Assembly (NCBI GenBank): GCA_026989405.1
Contig: JALSJL010000365.1
Span: 1-12,830, forward strand
Reading direction: 5' to 3'
Source of the DNA: Marinosulfonomonas sp.
GTDB lineage: Bacteria; Pseudomonadota; Alphaproteobacteria; Rhodobacterales; Rhodobacteraceae
Length of the DNA: 12,830 bases
Notes under the pieces: generated by a model
What the model saw: the letters and a program-made list of their open reading frames with translations, nothing else
The model's database searches: none
What the model was told of the DNA's origin: nothing
Position numbers and translations under genes: made by a program
Shown here: positions 7,174 to 12,830 of the stretch, piece by piece
Position numbering within the stretch: the first letter of the stretch is position 1
Layout of the letters: the number at the start of each line of letters is the position of its first letter

Positions 7174-8887
7174 GGCGCTCACGTTTGGCGCCGGGATGTG
7201 TGACCGCCCCTTTCCTGGTCGGCCCGACAAGTTGCGCATATTTCCAGAGCGCGCCACTGGAATAGATGGTTTCACGCGGTCCTGCCCATTCTTTCTTGCG
7301 GGCTTCCAGTTCCGCATCGCTGAGCGCGACCGAGATTTCGCCCTTGATTGCGTCAATGGTAATCACATCGCCATCGCGGAGCAATGCAATTGGCCCGCCG
7401 TGGGCGGCTTCCGGCCCGACGTGGCCGACGCAAAACCCGCGCGTGGCACCGGAAAACCGGCCATCGGTGATCAGCGCCACCTTCTTGCCCATTCCCTGGC
7501 CGGACAGCGCAGCCGTGGTGGCCAGCATCTCGCGCATACCGGGCCCACCGGCCGGCCCTTCATTGCGGATCACGATGACATCGCCTTCCTTGTAACTGCG
7601 CGCCCTCACCGCTTCGAAGGCATCTTCTTCGCATTCGAACACGCGCGCGGGGCCGGTGAACACGATGTCTTCGTCGGCCATGCCTGCAATCTTGACGATC
7701 GCACCGTCGGGCGCGATGTTGCCTTTCAATCCAACCACGCCGCCCGTTGCCGAAATCGGCGTACTCACAGGGTGGATCACCTTGCCGTCGGCTTCTTTTT
7801 CGACCATGTCGATCTCTTCGCCGATGCTGCGACCCGTCACCGTCAGGCAGTCTTCGTGGATCAGGCCGGCCTTGCGCAGCTCTGCCATCACCACCGGCAC
7901 GCCGCCGGCTTCATACAGGTCTTTCGCGACATACTCGCCACCCGGCTTCAGATTGACGAAATAGGGCGTGTCGCGGAAAATTTCGCAGACGTCATCAAGG
8001 TCGAAATCAATTCCCGCCTCATGCGCAATCGCGGGCAAGTGCAGCCCGGCATTGGTCGACCCGCCGGTGCAGGCAACAACGCGCGCGGCATTGATCAAGG
8101 CTTCGCGCGTCACGATATCACGGGCGCGAATGTTGCGTTCCAGCAGGCGCATCACGGCTTCGCCGCTGGCTTCGGCATACTGGTCGCGGCTTTCATAGGG
8201 TGCCGGCGCGCCAGAGGAATTCGGCAGCGCCAAGCCTATCGCTTCGGACACGCAGGCCATGGTGTTTGCAGTATACTGCCCGCCACAGGCCCCTGCAGAG
8301 GGGCAGGCGATGCGCTCCAGAATTTCCAGTTCGGCCGCGGTCATGTTGCCGGCCTGATGCTGGCCAACGCCTTCGAACACGTCTTGAACGGTCACATCCT
8401 TGCCGTTCAGCCGCCCTGGCAGGATCGACCCGCCATAGATGAAAACCGAAGGAACATTCAGCCGCACCATCGCCATCATCATTCCCGGCAGAGACTTGTC
8501 GCACCCGGCAAGGCCGACGATGGCATCATAGCAATGCCCGCGCATTGTCAGCTCCACCGAATCCGCGATCACCTCGCGGCTTGCCAGCGACGAACGCATG
8601 CCCTCGTGGCCCATGGCAATGCCGTCTGTAACTGTGATCGTGGTGAATTCGCGTGGAGTCCCCGACGCGGCCTTGACACCCATCTTGACCGATTGCGCCT
8701 GTCGGTTCAGCGCGATGTTGCAGGGCGCGGCCTCGTTCCAGCAGGTTGCGACGCCGACCAGAGGCTGGGCGATCTCTTCCTCGCTCAGCCCCATGGCATA
8801 GAGATATGAGCGATGGGGCGCGCGTTCCGGCCCTTCGGTCACATGGCGACTGGGAAGATGTGACTTGTCGATCTTGTTCTTCAGCAT
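7154..8887 (-). CDS. ilvD: Dihydroxy-acid dehydratase
   Basis: 577 residues. IlvD dehydrates 2,3-dihydroxy-isovalerate and 2,3-dihydroxy-3-methylvalerate to the 2-oxo acids that become valine, leucine and isoleucine. Iron-sulfur ligand candidates are Cys49 (ATCWNEAAPC), Cys129 (GCDKSLPG) and Cys201 (PSAGACGGQYTANT); Lys131 in GCDK matches the carboxylated lysine that binds Mg. The retention of three Cys suggests the 2Fe-2S type of the family. The C-terminal domain has TDGRFSGATRGFCVGH with the catalytic Ser, and GPAGGPGMREML. Start ATG 8885-8887 has GAGGGG six bases upstream. It is the first gene of the minus-strand cluster, and no other ilv or leu gene is nearby. Sugar-acid dehydratases share this fold, but the N-terminal HVTEGPERAPHRSYLYAMG and the motifs fit IlvD well. 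Confidence 0.95.
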   Translation of the reverse strand: MLKNKIDKSHLPSRHVTEGPERAPHRSYLYAMGLSEEEIAQPLVGVATCWNEAAPCNIALNRQAQSVKMGVKAASGTPREFTTITVTDGIAMGHEGMRSSLASREVIADSVELTMRGHCYDAIVGLAGCDKSLPGMMMAMVRLNVPSVFIYGGSILPGRLNGKDVTVQDVFEGVGQHQAGNMTAAELEILERIACPSAGACGGQYTANTMACVSEAIGLALPNSSGAPAPYESRDQYAEASGEAVMRLLERNIRARDIVTREALINAARVVACTGGSTNAGLHLPAIAHEAGIDFDLDDVCEIFRDTPYFVNLKPGGEYVAKDLYEAGGVPVVMAELRKAGLIHEDCLTVTGRSIGEEIDMVEKEADGKVIHPVSTPISATGGVVGLKGNIAPDGAIVKIAGMADEDIVFTGPARVFECEEDAFEAVRARSYKEGDVIVIRNEGPAGGPGMREMLATTAALSGQGMGKKVALITDGRFSGATRGFCVGHVGPEAAHGGPIALLRDGDVITIDAIKGEISVALSDAELEARKKEWAGPRETIYSSGALWKYAQLVGPTRKGAVTHPGAKRERHVYMDL

Positions 8888-9002
8888 GGCGGGCCCCTCG
8901 GTTATCGGATTTCACGTTTCGGGAATAGAACGGCAAACTCCGATGCACAAGCCCGCACCAGATGGATTGCCCTTGCCCGGGGCAGGTTGTATCCATGCCC
9001 GG
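8888..9002. promoter_or_regulatory. Divergent intergenic region between ilvD and the CPBP gene
   Basis: The only space between two divergent genes, so it should hold the promoters for both the ilvD cluster (minus) and the CPBP gene (plus). I cannot pick convincing -35/-10 pairs on either strand. The best minus-strand candidate begins TTGCCG, but no good -10 follows it at the proper distance. No leader peptide rich in branched-chain amino acids and no attenuator hairpin is visible before ilvD, so classical ilv attenuation is not supported here. Confidence 0.4.
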
Positions 9003-9887
9003 ATGATGACGCCTCATTTCAACCGTTTCGTGGCGCCGGCCCGCGCCAGCGCACAGATCTGGCGCCTTGTGCTGGGGGCCATGCTGATTGTTGTCGTCTA
9101 CCTGGTATTCATCATGGGCGTGTTTGCTGTGGCCGGCCTTCTGCTTGGACCGCAAAAGGCGCAACAGGTTGCCGGCACCCTGACCTCTCCCGACGATCCT
9201 GTCTCGGTGCTCTTGCTTCTTGCAACCTTCCCCGGTGCCGCTATCGGCACGTTTCTGGCAACGCGCTTCATTCACAAACGGCGCATTGGCACCCTGTTTG
9301 GCCCCCGCGCGAGCGTGCTGCGCGATTTCACGGCGGCGGCCACGATCACGTTGGGACTGAGCGTGATCTATCTGGCGATCTGGGGGCTGTGGTTTGATCC
9401 GGTTCCGAATCTTTCCTTCACGACCTGGATCACGTATCTGCCGCTTCTGCTGGTCGGGCTGCTGGTTCAGACAGGAACCGAAGAAATCCTGTTTCGCGGC
9501 TATCTCATGCAGCAACTTGCAGCACGCTTTCGCTCTCCTGTGATATGGTTCGCCCTGCCTGCGCTGGGGTTTGCAGCTCTGCACTTTGATCCGGCCCAAC
9601 CGCAGTTGACCAACCTGTTTGTCATTCTTGCCGTTGCCGTTTTCGGGTTTGCTGCCGCCGATCTGACCCGTGTCACCGGAAATATCGGCGCGGCCTGGGG
9701 GTTTCACTTCGTCAACAACCTGTTTGCCATAGGCATCCTGTCGCTTGACGGAACCATTACCGGGCTTGCCCTCCATGTGACACCATACAACACGGTCCAG
9801 ATTGCCGAGCGCCCCGGCCTGTTGGCCATTGACGTCGTGGCCACCACGATCGCCTGGCTCATTCTGCGCCGGACGCTCAGGCGCTGA
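9003..9887 (+). CDS. CPBP family intramembrane metalloprotease
   Basis: 294 residues from ATG 9003. ATG 9006 directly after it is equally possible (MTPHFNRFVAPAR resembles family N-termini); the frame is also open to ATG 8943, but the extra residues do not look like protein. About seven hydrophobic segments are visible (roughly 21-48, 66-90, 108-130, 142-158, 180-195, 203-220, 273-290). The CPBP/Abi motifs are complete: EEILFR (Glu160, Glu161, Arg165), FAALHF (His194) and HFVNN (His235, Asn239), which in Rce1-type enzymes bind a metal or activate water. The family cleaves proteins within or near the membrane; bacterial members have varied, mostly unknown substrates. It is divergent from ilvD across a gap of about 115 bases and lies 61 bases upstream of accD, possibly sharing its transcript. 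Confidence 0.92.
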   Translation: MMTPHFNRFVAPARASAQIWRLVLGAMLIVVVYLVFIMGVFAVAGLLLGPQKAQQVAGTLTSPDDPVSVLLLLATFPGAAIGTFLATRFIHKRRIGTLFGPRASVLRDFTAAATITLGLSVIYLAIWGLWFDPVPNLSFTTWITYLPLLLVGLLVQTGTEEILFRGYLMQQLAARFRSPVIWFALPALGFAALHFDPAQPQLTNLFVILAVAVFGFAAADLTRVTGNIGAAWGFHFVNNLFAIGILSLDGTITGLALHVTPYNTVQIAERPGLLAIDVVATTIAWLILRRTLRR

Positions 9888-9948
9888 TTGCAATTCGCGC
9901 GGCGCCCGCTTATTTCAGGATGCGACACCAATCAGGCCAAGGCCCGCG

Positions 9949-10875
9949 ATGAACTGGATTTCCAACTACGTCCGCCCCAAGATCAACTCGCTGTTTTCGC
10001 GACGCGAAACGCCGGAAAATCTCTGGACCAAATGCCCCGAATGCGGGACCATGCTGTTTCACCGCGAACTGGCGGAGAACCTGAATGTCTGCACGAACTG
10101 CGACCACCACATGCAGTTCAGGCCGCGCGACCGGTTCAACGCGCTGTTCGATGGCGGTGTGTTCACCGAAATCGAAGTGCCCGAACCGATTGCCGACCCG
10201 CTGCACTTCCGTGACCAGAAAAAGTATCCCGACCGCCTGAAAGCGGCGCAGAAAGCCACCGGCGAAAAAGAAGCGATGCTGGTCGCAGAAGGCGAAATGG
10301 GCCGCACCCCGATCGTGGCCGCCGCGCAGGACTTTTCTTTCATGGGTGGCTCGATGGGCATGTATGTCGGCAATGCCATCGTCGCGGCCGCCGAACGCGC
10401 GGTAAAGCTGAAACGACCGCTGATCCTGTTTTCGGCCGCTGGTGGCGCACGGATGCAGGAAGGCATTCTTTCGCTGATGCAGATGCCGCGCACCACGGTT
10501 GCGGTGCAGATGCTGAAGGAAGCCGGCCTGCCCTATATCGTCGTGCTGACCCATCCCACCACCGGCGGCGTTACGGCGTCCTATGCCATGCTGGGCGATG
10601 TGCATATTGCAGAGCCTAACGCGCTGATCTGTTTTGCGGGGCCGCGCGTCATTCAGCAAACAATTGGCGAACAATTGCCCGAGGGGTTCCAACGCTCTGA
10701 ATATCTGCTGGATCATGGCATGCTCGACCGGGTGACTCACCGCAAAAATCTGCGCGATGAGCTGATCACGATCACCCGGATGCTGCTGCGCCTGAGCCCG
10801 CCGGTGAAGGGCGACCTGGCAGCGCCCAAGGAAGACGCGGCGCCAGCACCGACGCCGGCGGGCGCAAAAGAGTGA
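9949..10875 (+). CDS. accD: Acetyl-CoA carboxylase carboxyltransferase subunit beta
   Basis: 308 residues from ATG 9949, with AAGG about nine bases upstream; the frame extends back into the CPBP gene but that part is not AccD-like. AccD pairs with AccA to transfer the carboxyl group from biotin on AccB to acetyl-CoA, giving malonyl-CoA for fatty acid synthesis. The N-terminal zinc ribbon is intact (Cys29, Cys32, Cys48, Cys51; CX2CX15CX2C as in E. coli). The carboxyltransferase core has GGSMGMYVGNAI (133-144), SAAGGARMQEG (162-172) and HPTTGGVTAS (202-211), the last two forming oxyanion-type loops of the crotonase fold. The last about 20 residues are an Ala/Pro tail beyond the core. Its TGA overlaps the GTG start of folC, so the two are likely coupled, a pairing common in Proteobacteria. 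Confidence 0.97.
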   Translation: MNWISNYVRPKINSLFSRRETPENLWTKCPECGTMLFHRELAENLNVCTNCDHHMQFRPRDRFNALFDGGVFTEIEVPEPIADPLHFRDQKKYPDRLKAAQKATGEKEAMLVAEGEMGRTPIVAAAQDFSFMGGSMGMYVGNAIVAAAERAVKLKRPLILFSAAGGARMQEGILSLMQMPRTTVAVQMLKEAGLPYIVVLTHPTTGGVTASYAMLGDVHIAEPNALICFAGPRVIQQTIGEQLPEGFQRSEYLLDHGMLDRVTHRKNLRDELITITRMLLRLSPPVKGDLAAPKEDAAPAPTPAGAKE

Positions 10876-12146
10876 GCAGCGCATCGTCGGACATCATCCT
10901 TGAAAGGTTGATGACGCTGCACCCAAAGATCATCGACCTGACACTTGACCGGATGTGGACGCTTCTGGAAAAGCTTGGCCATCCCGAACGCGCCCTTCCG
11001 CCGGTGGTCCACGTTGCCGGCACCAACGGCAAGGGCTCGACCCAGGCGATGATCCGCGCCGGACTCGAGGCTGCCGGAAGAACCGTCCATGCCTACACCT
11101 CGCCCCATTTGGCGCGGTTTCACGAACGCATCCGGCTGGCGGGCGAGCTGATTTCCGAAAAAGACCTGACGGCCATTCTCGACGAGGTGGCAAGCGCGAA
11201 CTCAGACGCGCCAATCACCTATTTCGAGGTCACGACCATCGCCGCATTCGTGGCATTCTCGCGAACACCAGCCGACTACCTGCTGCTCGAGGTCGGGCTT
11301 GGCGGCCTTTACGACGCCACCAACGTCATCGACAAGCCGGCGCTTGGCGTGATCACCCCGATCTCCATCGACCACCAGCAATTTCTTGGCGACAAGCTTG
11401 GCGGGATTGCGGCCGAAAAGGCTGGCATCATCAAGCGCGGTGTGCCCTGCGTGGTCGGCCCGCAAGCCGATGAGGCGATGGACGTGATCGAAGCCACGGC
11501 CGCCCGGCTTGACGCACCGCTGATCGCCCACGGCCAGCACTGGCATGTCTGGGAAGAGCGCGGGCGCATGGTCTTTCAAGACGAAACCGGCCTGCTCGAC
11601 CTGCCGCTACCCAACCTGATCGGGGCGCATCAGGTGCACAACGCCGGCGCCGCGCTGGCGTCGCTACGCCACCTTGGCCTTGACGACGCCGCCTGCGAGG
11701 CCGCCGTGACCCATGCCCAATGGCCCGCGCGCCTGCAGCGACTGCGCTCCGGTCCGCTGGTGCAACTGGCCGGCAGGGCTGAGCTTTGGCTCGACGGCGG
11801 CCACAATCCGGCCGCGGGCAGTGCGCTGGCCGAGGCGCTCACACGGCTGCCACCGCGGCCCACTCACCTGATTTGCGGCACGCTGAGCACCAAGGACGTC
11901 ACTGGCTACATGCAGCCATTGCGCACCGTCTCCGATACGCTGCACGCGGTCTCGATCCCAGGTGAAAAGGCCACGTTGCCCGCAGACGAAACCCGCGCCG
12001 CCGCCGCCAGTGTCGGCTTTGATGCGCAGGTTGCACCGTCGGTCTCGGATGCGGTCGCGGACATCGTGGCACGCCACCCCGACGCGCGCATCCTGATCTG
12101 CGGGTCGCTCTATCTTGCCGGAAACGTGCTGCGCGAAAACGGTTGA
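10872..12146 (+). CDS. folC: Bifunctional folylpolyglutamate synthase / dihydrofolate synthase
   Basis: 424 residues from GTG 10872, which overlaps the accD stop (GTGA). It adds glutamate to dihydropteroate or to folates, making and retaining folate in the cytoplasm. The ATP-binding loop HVAGTNGKGST is at about 47-57; the second Mur-ligase signature is LLLEVGLGGLYDATNV (137-152), then ISIDHQQFLG (His168) and AEKAGI, whose Lys183 is at the carbamylated-lysine position. The C-terminal domain has WPARLQRL (284-291) and DGGHNPAA (308-315). Within the second signature the usual Arg-Leu/Phe after GLGG is replaced by Leu-Tyr, but the invariant Asp-Ala-Thr-Asn remains. Whether it has both activities or only one cannot be read from sequence. 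A short alternative start exists at ATG 10911, but GTG with overlap fits the operon better. Confidence 0.95.
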   Translation: MSSASSDIILERLMTLHPKIIDLTLDRMWTLLEKLGHPERALPPVVHVAGTNGKGSTQAMIRAGLEAAGRTVHAYTSPHLARFHERIRLAGELISEKDLTAILDEVASANSDAPITYFEVTTIAAFVAFSRTPADYLLLEVGLGGLYDATNVIDKPALGVITPISIDHQQFLGDKLGGIAAEKAGIIKRGVPCVVGPQADEAMDVIEATAARLDAPLIAHGQHWHVWEERGRMVFQDETGLLDLPLPNLIGAHQVHNAGAALASLRHLGLDDAACEAAVTHAQWPARLQRLRSGPLVQLAGRAELWLDGGHNPAAGSALAEALTRLPPRPTHLICGTLSTKDVTGYMQPLRTVSDTLHAVSIPGEKATLPADETRAAAASVGFDAQVAPSVSDAVADIVARHPDARILICGSLYLAGNVLRENG

Positions 12147-12174
12147 ACGCGCCGGTCTGCGACATCCGCACCCA

Positions 12175-12203
12175 TTGATACACATTCAAAAAGTTGTATG
12201 TGT
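12175..12203 (+). promoter_or_regulatory. Possible promoter overlapping an inverted repeat, upstream of the carrier gene
   Basis: In the 90-base gap after folC, TTGATA (12175-12180) is a good -35 hexamer (five of six to TTGACA), followed by 16 bases and TATGTG (12197-12202), a weak -10 (three of six). The inverted repeat ACACAT (12180-12185) and ATGTGT (12198-12203), arms separated by 12 bases, covers the spacer and the -10, where a repressor operator would be expected. No T run follows, so it does not look like a folC terminator. Both parts are inferred from short matches. Confidence 0.35.
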
Positions 12204-12236
12204 TGGCAGCGCAACGCCAATTTCAAAGGCCATGAC

Positions 12237-12830
12237 ATGCAACAAATTGCTCTTATCCTGACAGCCATCATACTTGGCCTCGTCACCGGTCGTATCACCG
12301 GTGGATTCACTTTTTCCTCGGCCGTCTGCCTGATCGCCGGCATTTTTCTGGTCACACCCAGCCTTTTCAAGTTTCGCCTCTCAGACCTGGCCATGATCAA
12401 GGGACACCTGCCGGCCCTCGGAAAGAACCTGGTCATCAACTACGTCCTCCTGGTCGCCGCGGCACTTGTGATCGGCTACCTCAGCCAGGATATCGGCATT
12501 GCCGCCGCCCTCCTGGTTCTGGCGCTTTTGCCCGGTGGCGGCATGGTGATGATGTGGATCAAGACATCGGGCGCGAATGTGAAACTCGGTTTCATCATCT
12601 TCATGATCAATCTTGCGTTGGTCCTGCCAGCCACCCTGGTCTTTCACCAGTTCTACGCCCTTGCGGCCCCATATTTCCCCCCGGTGGACCTGAGCGCGGC
12701 AGACCCGGCTACCGCCGCCCGTTCAATCAAGCCGCAGGCGCCGTTCATGATCCTGATCGTGATCCCGTTCCTGCTGTCGCGCCTCGCGCTCAAATTCTTC
12801 CCCAGCGTGGTTTCCTTTACCGGCAAACAT
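12237..12830 (+). CDS. Bile acid:sodium symporter/ACR3-like membrane carrier, 3' end outside the window
   Basis: 198 codons are open to the window edge, so the gene is cut. Start ATG 12237 has AAAGG (12225-12229) seven bases upstream. The protein is highly hydrophobic, with membrane segments at about 2-18, 27-43, 64-81, 86-106, 116-138 and 168-182. The segment ALLVLALLPGGGMVMMWIKT (about 91-110) with its Pro-Gly-rich break, then SGANVKLGFIIFMINLALVLP, resembles the conserved broken helix of the SBF/BASS and arsenite ACR3 group. The substrate could be an organic anion or a metalloid; no Cys of the kind used by ACR3 is visible in that segment. No arsenic resistance gene is nearby. Family placement is tentative; that it is a real multi-spanning membrane protein is clear. 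Confidence 0.72.
   Translation, partial: MQQIALILTAIILGLVTGRITGGFTFSSAVCLIAGIFLVTPSLFKFRLSDLAMIKGHLPALGKNLVINYVLLVAAALVIGYLSQDIGIAAALLVLALLPGGGMVMMWIKTSGANVKLGFIIFMINLALVLPATLVFHQFYALAAPYFPPVDLSAADPATAARSIKPQAPFMILIVIPFLLSRLALKFFPSVVSFTGKH

Noticed and set aside
7058..8809. Long plus-strand open frame opposite ilvD
   Set aside because: It is antisense to ilvD, His/Arg/Ala-rich, and has no recognisable domain.
8526..9893. Long minus-strand open frame opposite the CPBP gene and the ilvD start
   Set aside because: It is very rich in Gln, Arg, Gly and His with no domain, and it overlaps two genes with complete family motifs.
12099..12830. Arsenic resistance locus
   Set aside because: The carrier resembles the ACR3/SBF group in general, but no arsR, arsC or arsH is seen and the usual ACR3 cysteine is not evident, so the substrate is left open.

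Overview
This window looks like ordinary chromosomal DNA from a GC-rich alphaproteobacterium, most likely a member of the Rhodobacterales (Roseobacter/Paracoccaceae-like). I infer this from protein style and gene content: a GNAT enzyme, a DUF6478-type protein and a small lipoprotein of the kind I associate with that order, plus an accD-folC pair. No RNA genes, insertion sequences, phage genes, CRISPR arrays or integration scars are visible, and coding density is high: no stretch longer than 300 bases lacks a gene.

Layout: (1) 1-2004, plus strand: a tight cluster of a GNAT acetyltransferase (5' end outside the window), an AhpD-like peroxidase-related protein, and a secreted OmpA-domain protein that starts inside the previous stop codon. 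(2) 2036-8887, minus strand, read right to left: ilvD, a small lipoprotein, a DUF6478-like protein, a 125-residue unknown protein, fadH (2,4-dienoyl-CoA reductase) and a LysR-type regulator. A hairpin followed by a T run on the minus strand ends lysR and sits against the stop codon of the convergent OmpA gene. (3) 9003-12146, plus strand, divergent from ilvD: a CPBP membrane protease, accD and folC, with accD and folC sharing a GTGA overlap. (4) 12237 to the end, plus strand: the first 198 residues of a multi-spanning carrier resembling the bile acid:sodium symporter/ACR3 group, preceded by a possible promoter overlapping an inverted repeat.

Most genes are housekeeping: branched-chain amino acid synthesis (ilvD), unsaturated fatty acid breakdown (fadH), malonyl-CoA formation (accD) and folate polyglutamylation (folC). 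The least understood part is 5277-7173, where three uncharacterised genes lie between ilvD and fadH in one orientation: a lipoprotein overlapping ilvD, a DUF6478-like protein and a small protein directly after it. I found no convincing evidence of a new multi-gene defence or mobile system. The findings are modest leads.
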